This document shows, one piece after another, positions 13,734 to 27,100 of a DNA stretch of 64,000 bases. The notes under the pieces are model-generated. The model ran no database searches and was not told the origin of the DNA. It worked only from the letters and a program-made list of their open reading frames with translations. How positions within the stretch are numbered: position 1 is the first letter of the stretch; each line of letters begins with the position of its first letter. The position numbers and the translations under genes were made by a program. Origin of the DNA: Solea solea (Eukaryota; Chordata; Actinopteri; Pleuronectiformes; Soleidae); assembly GCF_958295425.1 (NCBI RefSeq), contig NC_081137.1, positions 5,288,238 to 5,352,237 of the forward strand, read 5' to 3'.

Positions 13734-16700
13734 GTAATTTAGGACGCTTTGTTTAAGTTTCCCTGCACAGTTAAATCAAGCTATGTGGCAACAGGTCATG
13801 ACATCACCCATAAGAATCTGAATTCCTGTTCTGAAGCCTCCAGATTTGAGGTTTTGAAATGGAATTGCAACCAGGCTCCTACTGGACAATAGCAGCTGTC
13901 AATCACACTGGCGTCCACTCATTTATTTATAACTTTCTCCTCTATTTTCCTCGACAACATGACGTCCAAAATTGGCATCATGTGCAGCTGAAGAAGATCT
14001 GCGAAACTAGTGATTGAGACTCCGAACTCCACAGGAAAATGTTGAATTATGTCATAAATCAAGTGAGAAATAGAAGCGCCCCCTTGTGGCTGTTCAGTAT
14101 ATGTATTACTCCTGTTGTTGGCTTCCTCCAGCAAACTAGAAAACTGCTGTCTTTGTCCCAGTATACAAGCACTGATTTATTGAATAATATGCGATCTGTC
14201 ACTTTTGAGCTTGGTCCTATTAGCATTTTTTGAATGAATTAGACCAAATAGTCTCCTTTTACTGTCCATTATCTGTAGAATTTTTAATTATTTAACTTGC
14301 ATTTATGTTCTGTCACCATTAGAAATAAACATTTGAATTACCACATTATCTGGGTGCTTTTAAGAAAGACTTAATGTTCAGTTTCAGTTGTGCAAACCCA
14401 ATATTTCTTTTTCTAATGTCACGTAAAAGCAACTATGCCAAGTCCTAGTTACCTACAGTTCCCTCAAGCTGAACCCGGCACAAACCCCCGTCTCGTACCT
14501 TCCTTCTGCCCCCACAAAGGAGATTGAATATCCTATTTCCCATTCAGTAATATCCTCCCTTAAGAGCCTAGCTGGAATTATATATTCAGATTGGTTTACT
14601 TCTAAACTCCCTGATCAAACAAATATTTATGGGATAGTTACACAAGTATAACGTCGTCGTCGTCGTCCCCCCCCCGCAGTGAGGGGGACGTTTGCCCACC
14701 AAAGGGCAACTGAAATCCCTGGTTTAACTGCATGGCATGTGATCTGAAGCCCTGCTGAGGGGAACACATTTTTTTTGTCTGGAACTATGCACGATGATGT
14801 CGTCGAACAGATGTTTTAATGCTGGGTGGGCTCATTTTAGTTTAAGGGGGTTTTAGGGCTAAGCTGGCAACCCCTGCTGCGGCTTCTCTACATAGCATCA
14901 TTTTTACTTTTCCTCCATTTTGCTGTAACCCATGTGCATCTGTGTCAAAGCATACAAACTCAGCCACTGTGTATTAGCCGCAGCCTCATCGTGGATATTT
15001 TCTCCCCCCCCCCCCCCCCATATGTGTTTGTGGTTGCCAGTTGTTTGTGTGCCAGATAAATCATTCAGTGACACGTAAACCAAGACTTTCATCAAAGCTC
15101 GGGGGAAACTGCAGGGTGTTAGCATGCAGCCCAGGCCGCTGCAGAATAAGTGATCATAGCGTCTAAAGAAAGAAAAAAGAAGTTGTACATCATGTGCAGT
15201 ATGGCGGCCGGAATGTGGTGTGATCTGCATAATCTGCACAATCCGACTCCTCACTTTTGTGGAGACACACACACGTGTTTTGGTTGAACATGGGGGGGGG
15301 GAAACAGGAGAGGAAATTAGTCTTTTGTATGCCTTTGATTTTCTTCTAGAATATTTCAATAATATGTGTTCAACATGCACAAGTTCAAAAGTCCAAATTC
15401 AGATGACAAAGTTTGAGGTGATTCCGGCTCCAATCTCACCAACATTCAGCCGATCACATCATGCTCGTTCGATTTGACCCTTTAACACTGAGCGTATCGA
15501 AGTGAACACATATGGGCAAGCGCACATTGCGTTACCGTAATTACGCAGCGGTTTGAACTATCGGAAAAATTCCAACGTTTTCTGAAAGCTGAGAAGGTGC
15601 ACGTCAAAGTCGATACGTGGTTATTACGGTAATTTTATTCACGTCGTTTGCAGGACACTGGCGAATCAGCATCTTTGTCACCAGAGAGGGGAGAGTTGGA
15701 AAAACATAGCCTGTACATAGTTTGTCCATTTTTTGGCCCGTTTTAGATATTGAGACAAAGACTCAAACAAAACATTTTAAATAGGTTTTATACTGTTCAA
15801 ATTTAACTTAAAATCTGGTGTTCATGTACCACTATAATGTAAATAAATGTAAATAAGCAAAAGACGAGGGACATTTTGTGCCAAAGGCTTCAGTTCAACT
15901 TGAGCATGTAAAATATATGTTATTATATGATTGTCTTAAACCTTGATTTTTTTTTTTTTTTTAACCGCACATTTGTATAAGACTGAAAATGTCAAAATTA
16001 GATGTGAGGAGTTAAATTCAGAAGAAAAAAAATCTAAAAAAGAAAAGAATCTGTGTTGGAAATTCAAAACCTGGTGAGATAATTAGATTATAACATGTCT
16101 AAAATGTACACTGTAATTTACAAAATGGACACCGTGCTGTAGTGAAGAGGAAATAAAATGCCACAGGAAAAACATGAACATACTGGTTTCTTAAATCATC
16201 AAAATTGCACATAAACAGACTTCCTTTTATTTAAAAACAGTTGAGTTGCCTTCAAGAGCAGGCACTTTTCACACACAGACACACCTGTCTGTTATTTATA
16301 CACAGATGATGCCGACGCATAAATATGTTGTATGTAAACATGTTCTACGTTGAATTAATGACTTTTCCTGTACTTTCTACAGACTCTGACTCAGTGTTTG
16401 TTTATTTGCTGCCTCCCTCTTCAGTTGCCTGCAGAACTACATTCCCCCAGAGTCTCTGACGCTCTCGTGTCCGGTGTGCCGGCAGACGTCCATCCTGCCC
16501 GAAAAAGGAGTGTGTGCTCTGCAGAACAACTTCTTCATCACTAATCTCATGGAGGTTTGCGTCTTAATTCGCACCCCCTTTTATTTCAAGCCCTCGAGTC
16601 TGACACTAATCTGTTTGCCCAACAGGATTGTCAAGTACATTCCGTGAAAAACAAAGGGAGACAAGTCGAGGAAACCGATTATGGCGTAAACAACAAAGAA

Positions 16701-19700
16701 TAATTAGCTGGGATACAAATAAAGACCATACTTTACTTTGTTATTTATATTTCTAGCAACTTTTACATTAAAACTTTAAAACTATCTTTGTTATTACCAA
16801 ATAAAATCAGAAGAAGAAGAGTTGGTATTGTTCTGTATATAAAGCTTTTCTAGTCTTGATGAGCTGCTTTACACCTTTACAGTTTCCACCTATTCACAAG
16901 CTGCAACATGGGGTTACACATGTAAACTAGCAGGGACAGAAATTGAACCCACAACCCTCCAATTGAAAGACAACTCACCCTACCACTGAGCTACCATGGC
17001 TCAATACTCTTCAGCTTTTTAAAATACCTTTACTTCTAAAGTACATTTTATTACAGAAAATAACTTTTAGTAGAGTAAATGTCATCTACTTTAAGACTTT
17101 TACTTAAGTAATATTATGAAAAGTGACTTCAACGTCTATGAAATGTTCCCGTCCAGGTCCTCCAGCGAGACCCCGAGTGCTCGAGACCAGAATCCTGCAG
17201 CGTCCTGGAGTCGGTCAGTGCCGCCGCTGCAGGGAAACCTCTCTGCTGCCCAAACCACGACGGCAAGGTGTGAACACAAAAGAAAGTTTCTTGATTGTCT
17301 TAGCCACTCATTTATTTCAGAAGTATTGTTTCACTGCTGCTTATATCTGGATTTATACAGTACATTGGTCATATGAGGTCTCAGTGTGCTGCAGAGAGCA
17401 ACTGAACTGAACTGAACGGCTCCCTCTGCAGGTGATGGAGTTCTACTGCGAGTCCTGTGAGACTGCCATGTGTTTGGAGTGCACCGAGGGCGAGCACAGG
17501 GAGCACGTGACCGTCCCTCTGCGGGACGTCGTGGAACAGCACAAGGAGGCGCTGAAGACACAGCTGGACGCGATACACAGCAGGTAAAAGGCTTAGTGCC
17601 GCAAATACACATCAGACACATCAGGAGGCTGAGAGGTTAAGCATGTTGGCCCAGATTTGCTGTCTGCTATGTTTGGCATGTCATGCACAGTAACACTGTA
17701 CACAGACAGTATAAGGGAAACATAAGCAATTAAAAGCGGACTTAGTAATCAATAATCTTAATGTTTTTTTTCTTTGCTCCAAACAACAAAAAAAAATCAT
17801 TAAAACTGAATACCGTTGTCCTTTTTCCCTTTTTTTTGGACAATTCATTCTTCAGCTTCAATCATAAGATAAAACCCAACTCAATAAAAGCTGTAAAACA
17901 AGAATCAGAAATGTAAAAATCATGATAAAAACACTGCACCATCAAAGAAGTCCTATAATATTTGGGACTGACTGATTATTAGTGGCTTATTGCTTCATCT
18001 TTTCATTTATTTGCACAGAAATTCTATGAAAGTAAGATGATCAATTCCTGTCAATTCCTCATCATGTGACCCTGTGTGGTCCCCCGCAGGCTCCCTCAGC
18101 TCGCGGCAGCCATCGAGCTGGTGAGCGAGATCTCGCGCCAGCTCAACGACAGGAAGACCGGGGCGGTCGCGGAGATCACCGGCACGTTTGAGGAGCTGGA
18201 GCGAGCGCTGCATCAGCGCAAGGCGGCGCTCATCGCGGACCTGGAGAGCATCTGCAGCAGCAAGCAGAAGGTTGGCATGTGACGTCTCGCTGTGCGATCA
18301 TGCGTCCTTTTATACACAGTGTTTCACCACCTTTACTCTAAACTGTAGCCTCCTCATCCTCTTCCTCCTTTTTTTTGACCTGAGTTCAGGTGCTGCAGGC
18401 CCAGCTGTCGTCTCTGCTGCAGGGGAAGGAGCACATTGAGAGCAGCTGCAGCTTCACAGAGCAGGCTCTCAGCCACGGCAGTGCCACTGAGGTGTGTTGG
18501 AAGTGGCTGATTTTTAATGTGTTACACGCAAGTTAACAACTCACGCGGGGGAATCAGCTGTCATAATGCGATGCAGCGGGGATGCGTGAGCTCCCTTTTG
18601 AAGTCCAATTGATTTTCTGTCTCTTGGAAGTGCAGGTGCTGCTGGTTCAGAAGCAGATGAGCGAGCGGGTCACGGCGCTGGCTCGACACGAATTCCCAGA
18701 GAGACCACATCAGAACGCACACCTGGATTGTCAGGTATGGCCACTTTGGTACTTTTAAATAAAGGTCAGTTGCCTTGTAATGTAACATTTCCTAGCCTGA
18801 CTTGTCTCAGCCCAAAGCTCTGTGCCATGTCGGGATGCCCTGTTGTCATGATTGATCTCAAGTTGTCATGTAAAGATGAGCATCACTGTGGAATACAGCT
18901 CACAGCTATCTTTTACATGTAGCAGAACAATTGTAACCCTTTTATTTACCAATTTAGTGTGTGCAAACAATTTAAAAGCATAGACTTTATAAACAGAGAT
19001 GTATCAAGAGAGAGAGAGAGACAGGAAAAGCAAAACAAGAGAAAAGAAAAGAAAAATATTGGTAAGTTTTGATTTAATAAATATTTTTCTTTTGTTCTTG
19101 TATGCTTATAGTAAATCAAAATGATTGCATATCTATATACATTTGTACGTGTGGCATTAACACAACCAGTCCAATACCAGAAGTCCTCCTGGAGACCAAA
19201 ACCTGATCCTAGTGAGGAACTGGTTAAGTTATGGGGTTAGATGAATTGTGGTTAGTTGAAGGTTAGGGTTAGGCATTAACTGGTTATGGTTAGGATCAGG
19301 AATAACACTTTTATTAGGCTGTCAGTGCAGTTTCCTTAGATGAATAGCTGCAGCATAATCTGCCTGTGTGTGTGTGTGTGTGTTTCAGGTGGAGACTGAA
19401 GGCCTGCGACGCTCCATCCAAAACCTGGGCGTCCTCCTCACCACAGCGGCTGTAGCTCACACCTCCGTCGCCACGGGAGAGGGCCTGCGCCACGCAGCGA
19501 CCGGGCAGCACCACACTGTTACCGTGACAACAAAAGACAAGGTGCAGTCTGAGAGTGATTTAGCCTTAAGCCTCATGTGCAGAGTGAGCCATGATGTGTG
19601 TGTTTTCCACGAATTTTAAGCTGGAGTTATATTTGTGGACATTAGAGTTCATATTATCCCTCAAAGTCACATTGAAAAAATAAAATCTGATAGAAGAATG

Positions 19701-21140
19701 TGATGAGACTGAATCAGTGACCTCTCTGTGCAGGACGGGGACCTGGTGCGGACAGGAAATGCCGTTTTAAAAGCAGAGATCACGTCTTCTGACGGAAACC
19801 GAGCTGCAGAGACTGAGATAACGGACAATAAGAACGGCACGTATGAGGTGGGCTACACGGTGCGCTCTGAGGGAGAGTATGTGTTCACCCTGCTGCTGTA
19901 CGGCCAGCCCATCCGTGGCAGCCCGTTCCGGCTGCGGGCGGTGAAGCCATCCGATGTGCCGCAGTCTCCAGATGACGTGAAGAGGCGGGTGAAGTCCCCC
20001 AGTGGGACGGGGGGCCACATACGGCAGAAAGCAGTGCGACGGCCGTCCAGCATGTACAGCACCACCAAGAAGAAGGAGAACCCCATTGAAGATGAGCTCA
20101 TCTACAGAGTGGGTAAGACACTCATGACCTGTCCAGAAGGTTTCAAATCAGCTTATGTTGATCATTATTATTGTGGTAACAGATCAGATAAGTCAAGTTT
20201 GAGTTATTACCTTCAGAGTACATTTTATAAACCAGTTGATTGTGGTTGAAAAATGTCTTTATGGACAGAAAACAACAGAGAAAAACGTATTTTGCAAATC
20301 TGAGGCAAAACATGCACTGTTGTGTTGATATTTACCAAAAGAAGCTATTACAATGTACATTGTTATTGAATTATCACCCAGTCGTATGTACTTTATTACA
20401 AAGAAGTTCAATAAGAAAGGAAACTGTCAAGAAGGAAATATGGATGACTTGATACCACTTTTAATTTCTGATACCAATACTTTATACATTAAATTCTGGT
20501 CACATGACAGTGCATGGTGCTGTAGTCTCTTAACAACTTCGTCATTGAAGTATTTATGTGATATTTAGGGGTTTTGGATGTGTCGGATTTTATGTTTTCC
20601 CTTTTTTCAGATAGTCAGATCCAGTGATTTTGGCCAGTATTGGACCAGTTCTGGTTCTGAACATTGTATCAGCTCAGTATCAGTGAGCTCAGTGGCCAGT
20701 GAGGGCTTAGAAACCAAAACTGGCACTGTTTAATTTTCCTGCCACAATGTCATGTGACCCCAGGAGAATAGGTAGTTCATTCTTACAATGAAAACTGTTC
20801 CTTTTTTTTGTTTTGTTTTGAAATATTTGAGAGCTGCTGTTATCAGGAGATCAAACCCAGGAAAAAAAGTAAATAAAATAATTAAAATGCTGGCTCAGAC
20901 AGGTGTTAGAGTCTTTACTTGAAATCCTGAGTAAAACCTTCATTTGCCTGGAGGGGAAAAATAAAGATTTCTTTTTTCTTTTTTTTTTCTTTGCCTTAAT
21001 AAGATAATTATTTGAGTAATTAAATTGTCAGGTTCCCGGGGCAGAGAGAAAGGGGAGTTCACCAATCTGCAGGGAATCTCTGCTTCCAGTAACGGCAGAG
21101 TGGTGGTGGCTGACAGCAACAACCAGTGCATACAGGTGAG

Positions 21141-21171
<31 letters not shown>

Positions 21172-24100
21172 GCAAACGTACTGTAGATTTAAAGCTCATA
21201 TGCTCTGTGATGGATCTGATTACAGGTTTTCTCCAATGACGGCCAGTTCAAAATGCGCTTTGGCGTCAGGGGTCGGTCTCCGGGGCAACTGCAAAGGCCC
21301 ACGGGTGTCACCGTGGACATGAACGGTGACATCGTGGTGGCCGACTACGACAATCGATGGGTCAGCATCTTCTCCTCTGACGGCAAGTTTAAGGTGAGGT
21401 GACGGCGAGCCTCATCTTACGATGTTTACTTAAATATTCATCCTCTGCAGGAGGGTCACATAAATCACACAAGGACCAACTGATTCCAATTCAGTTGTAT
21501 TTATGAAGCATTTTTTTTTTTTGTTGGCCCAAGTGTTGTATTTTAATGTTAAGTATAAAAAGCAATAAGACACAAATAGAACACTGGAGAAAAAAAAGGC
21601 CACTTCAAAAATAAGCAAAAAAAATACAAATACAAGATATTGTTTGCTTGTAATAAATCTGCCAATGGGACAAGTGATAGGATTTCTTGAAATAAGACAT
21701 TATATTTAACCCTTGCAAGATATGGGTGATCATGAAATTAGCTGGGAAAACTAATTTTTAGCTATATTTTACTCGTATTTTGTGTCTCATAATAAGCGTG
21801 TGATGCTCAAAAATAGTATTTTTCCCTCAAAAGTAGCATCTTTTTGTTGTCATCCTGTTTGTTTCAAGTGTATTTAATTCATTTTTAGTTCTATAATTGT
21901 GACACTGTTCTAGATTTAAGTCCACCGCCTACTTGCGAGTTGGGCATGTGGACCATGCAGTTTTCAATAAAGCAGATTTGATGTCTTTTACATCTTTTAC
22001 AAATAACACAGCAGCTTAAAAACCCTATGACATGTCAAAAAAGCTTGTTTCATCTGAGATGTGACTCAAAACAAGCTCCTTTATCTTACTTAAAGCTTAC
22101 TCTTTAGGTGATTTAGTCTTATATTAAGTGTGATGGGATATTTTGACTAGAAAGTAGAAAAATATAATTGGCAAGATTCTGAGAAGCAACATAAAAGCAA
22201 CATCTCAAAGCCAGTGAATAGGCCTGTGGTCAAAAGTCAACGGTCACGTCTCTCTTTACGTTATATGTGTCTTTATGTATATGAAATCTTCTTTAAAGAA
22301 GAAAAAATAAAATACTATCCATAAGTACATTTGTATATGAGTTGTGAAAGAGTGTTTACGTCCTTTCTCGTTTGTGTAAAACTTCTCTTTCTAAAATCGC
22401 CTCTGACGCAGAATAAGATTGGCGCAGGCCGACTCATGGGGCCTAAAGGAGTCGCCGTGGATAAGAACGGACACATCATCACTGTGGACAACAAGGCCTG
22501 CTGCGTCTTCATCTTCCAGTCCAATGGGAAGCTCGTGACTAAGTTCGGGGGCCGAGGGACGGCGGACAGACAGTTTGCAGGTGAGGGACAGACTTCTGAC
22601 GACAATGTCTACCAGCTTTTTTGGTCAGGATAAAGCGGTAGATAATGGATGGATAGTTATACAGTATTGTCGGTATAACATGGCAATGGACAAAAAAGAA
22701 AAAACCTTTAACTAAAGGTGTGGCAACAAAAGCACCAGTCGCATTCTAAAGACACTGTACATTTTGAGTTGTACAATGCTGACAGGCCGGTTGCACGTGT
22801 GAATATATGACGTAAGCACCTAAATGGATGAATTATCCCTTTAAGAAAAAAATGTGTATGCCAATTCATCAGAGCTGCAGACTCGAGAAGTAATTAATGT
22901 GATTCTTAGCGATGCCTCCACTGCCATTTTGTGCTGTTATTGTGCTTCTCTCTGATGTTATATTCTCTTTAAAAGTGTAAAGTTTTTACATAGATATGAA
23001 CTCTAATGTCCCCACCCACACACACATGCAAACTGTGGCTGTGCTGACCACCCCCACTCTATTCTCTTCTTTGCTTATTCTTTTTCTCTTATTACCCCTC
23101 TCTTTCTGTTCTCCCTCCTGTTTTTCCGATTCAGACAAACTTGGCCCAAACTTAAATAAATCTGGCTCGGTTTTCAGTAAGTACTAAGTGTGGCCTTGCT
23201 GCGACCTTAATCCCACAGTGCAGTGCCCTCTGTCTAACCTGATCATGTGTCTCACCTCTTGGAAACTCAAGGCTGTGTTGATCAATAACGATCAACCTGT
23301 GCCAGTACATACGTGATCAAACGTACTCGATCATGCCATTGTAATAATCACTTGCTATTACAATAACAAACATGTTGTCTTATGCATTTTGTGTGTCTTG
23401 TGCAAATGGCTATGAAAACAGGATCGGTGGGTTTGATTTGTTTCACTGCTCTAACTTAACTGCTGTTTTTTTCTATAAGTCAATCAGTGTTTTACGAGCA
23501 ATAGATCTCAGATTATATCTTTTTTAATTCATCGCCGGTGTAACTATTTATAACTGAGACAATTTGACACGCAGTCCTGAAACTCAAAAGAAGTTTCAGT
23601 ATCAGGTGACATCAGGTTTCATAGGACTTAGTTTTTCTACCGCATGAGGTCAGATTAGATCAAATTTCTTTGACTAACAGCAAAGAATTAATGAATCAGC
23701 TCAGATTAGGACATTAACACGCACCTCTCCTTGTGTCCAGGTCCTCATTTTGTTGCAGTCAACAACAAAAATGAAATAATTGTGACTGATTTTCACAATC
23801 ACTCTGTGAAGGTAAGACATGCAACATCCTGAACGTTGAAAAACACAATATTTTAGCCACATATACTTTTTTTTTCTGTATATTTAAGAGTGATCGCATG
23901 AATCAAACTCCCTTTTTCTGACTTCCTGTCGCAGGTGTACAGTGCAGATGGAGAGTTCTTGTTCAAATTTGGTTCTCATGGTGAAGGCAACGGGCAGTTC
24001 AACGCTCCCACTGGTGTGGCAGTAGATGCCAATGGAAACATCATCGTTGCTGATTGGGGAAACAGCCGAATACAGGTGAGGTGCTATAGAATAGACACCT

Positions 24101-27100
24101 TATTTATTTGATAATTCCTGCAGCGCCATCCAGAGGTGAAAGAGTGAAGTTCTTACAAGTACTAAACTATTCAGTGTTTAGTCTTATGCACTGAAGTGTA
24201 AACACAACACTTTTGTTTTTGCTCCCATTTTTCATGAGCTGAACTCAAAGATCTGAAACATTTTCTATATACACAATGAATTCAATTCTCATGTGTCTAA
24301 ATCTGTGTTAGTGAGCACTTAGTGCACATAGTCCATCCCACCTCACATGTGTGGCATATCAAGATGCTGATTAGCCAGCAGGGATATTGCACAGGAGTGC
24401 CTTAGGCTGGCCACAATTAAGGAGAAGTGTGTTTAAAAATATGCTATACGGACACAATCATTACTGAAATAAAAGTCTCTGTCTTTGACTTTTCTACTGT
24501 TGCAGTTAATTTAGTGTGCGATTTGGTTATGGACCCTTTATTTTTATGTATTCTTTTTATTTATTTATTTATTTATTTACAGAGAATAGTGTGCCGTTAA
24601 AACATAACTGTTACCATTTAAAGCACTGAACCAGATTATAATTTAGAGCAGGGTTTCTCCCTCCTGGTCCTGGGCAGCCACTGTCCTGCAACTGCATATT
24701 TTAGGTGGTTTTTCGCTCCAACACACCTGATTCAAATAAAGGGGTCGTTATCAGGCTTCAGCAGAGCTTACTGACGAGCTCAGGTGTGTTCATCTAAAAC
24801 ATGCAGGACAGTGGCTTTGTCAGGTTAGAAGAAACCTGGTACAGCAACAATAACATTCACACACGAAGTGGGGAAAAAAAAAAAAGTGGTGGAAAATGGC
24901 TTTTACACATTCCCGTTATGTTATATAAAACTTTTTCGACAGTTCTAACTTTGTGTGCCAATTTTTGTCTGTTTTCACAAACATTTAGTGCCTCAAAAAT
25001 GCTACTTTTTTTTTTTTTACAAGAGAAAAGTTCCTTGCATCACTGTATTATTGCTATGATCAGTTGTCATTTAACGATGCCATCTAGTGGTACAATTTCA
25101 ATGAGCTTGTCTTGGAAGGGAAACCAATCCCACATAAGAGGAATGCACTGAACAAAAATATAAACACTTTTGTTTTACTCCCATTTTTCATGAGCTGAAA
25201 TCAAAGATGTAAAACATTTTCTATGTACACAAAATAACATCAGAGTGATGAAGCTCAGAGCAGTCGTATGGTTGTGGACCAGAACCTGTCGACTGCTGGA
25301 CTGGGACCCTGCAGTTGTGAAACCGACCTTTCCACCTTGCAGATTGAAATATCTGCAGAATTAAAAAAAGATGAGAACCTTAAGAACACCAAGAAATTCA
25401 GAATGAGATCATCAGGACAAATAGCTCCGTCCATCAGAGGAAGACTTGCATCTCTGAGGTTGTGCATTCAAATCTTCTGGCTGTCATATGAGGACGTGGT
25501 CTCGAATGTGTCCCTGATTATAGACTGTATTCCTGTGTGTATTCACACATCCTCAATTCAATAAATATATGTTTTGCTCAGTGATGTCTCTGATCACGGT
25601 GGACAGATATTCCTTAATATTTCATCAGTCTGAGGTCTTCGAAGTCATATATGACTTTGAGTCATGTATGACTCGAAGACCTCATGGTTTTTCTCATGTA
25701 GTCATGGTTGTATTATTGAAAGACTTCCAAATTTTGTTAAAAAAACAAGAGAACAAATAGCTCATGTGGTTAGAAGAGAGACTGGGGATCCACAGGTCAT
25801 TGGTTTGAATCTTAGATGAAGTGATTGTTTAAGTACAATATGCAACATAGATAGATATTGCGTGTTTTTGGATGGACTGGCGTACTTTGCACGGTGTACC
25901 CTGCCTATCGCCCTATGTCAGCTGAGACTGGCACAGCACCCCCCCATGACGGATGGATGGATTGAGTGACTGTGGGAGGAAGCCAGAGAACCCAGAGAAA
26001 AGCCATGCAGAAAGGTTCTTGTTCCAACTGGGTCTCGAACCAAAGTCCTCTCGCTGCAAAGTCAAGAGCACTAACCTATACACCAACCATATTGTCCATG
26101 ATGAGGGACAGACGTGGTTAAATATTTCATCATTCTGACATTTTTTTGAAGTCATGGGTTCTATTATTGAAAGACTTCCAAATTGTGAGCAAAAGCAAAC
26201 AAAGACCAATAGCTCACATGGTTCAGATGAGGACTGGCATTGCTATGGTCATAGGTTCGCATCTTACATGAAGTCATTGTTTAAGTAGAAATTTACCTCA
26301 TCACTGTACTGCATGTTTTGAACGGACTGGGGAAGAGTCGAGGGTGAACCACACCTATCACCCTATGACAGCTGAGCTTGGCACAGCACCCCCCCCGCAA
26401 CCCTCCAGTGTAGGACAGAGCGGTAGATGATTGATGGACTGTGGGAGGAAGCCAGAGAAACGGGAGAAAAGCCACGCACACATGGGGAGAACATGAAAAA
26501 CTCCAGAAAGATACTCGTTCCAAATGGGTCTTGAACCCTGAAAGTCTTGTTTCAAAGGCAAGCGCACTAACCACTACACCAAACACGTTGTCCGTTTTTG
26601 GGGACAAACGTTCTTCAATATTTCATCATTCTGACGTTTTTTTGAAGTCATGGGTTCTATTATTGAAAGACTTCCAAATTGTGTGGAAAAGCAAACAGAG
26701 ACAAATAGCTCACATGGGTCAGATGTGGACTGGCATTGCAATGGTCATGGGTTCGAATCTTACATGAAGTCATTGTTTAAGTCGAAATTTACCTCATCAC
26801 TGTAGTGCATGTTTTGAACGGACTGGGGAAGAGTCGAGGGTGAACCACACCTATCACCCTATGACAGCTGAGCTTGGCACAGCACCCCCCCCCCGCAACC
26901 CTCCAGTGTAGGACAGAGCGGTAGATGATTGATGGACTGTGGGAGGAAGCCAGAGAAACGGGAGAAAAGCCACGCACACATGGGGAGAACATGAAAAACT
27001 CCAGAAAGATACTCGTTCCAAATGGGTCTTGAACCCTGAAAGTCTTGTTTCAAAGGCAAGAGCACTAACCACTACACCAAACACGTTGTCCGTTTTTGGG

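Noticed and set aside
14904..15380. A 158-codon minus-strand open frame
   Set aside because: It passes through a poly-C/poly-G run (GGGGGG stretch) and repeat-like sequence in a trim3 intron. It has no domain, partner exons or conservation cue.
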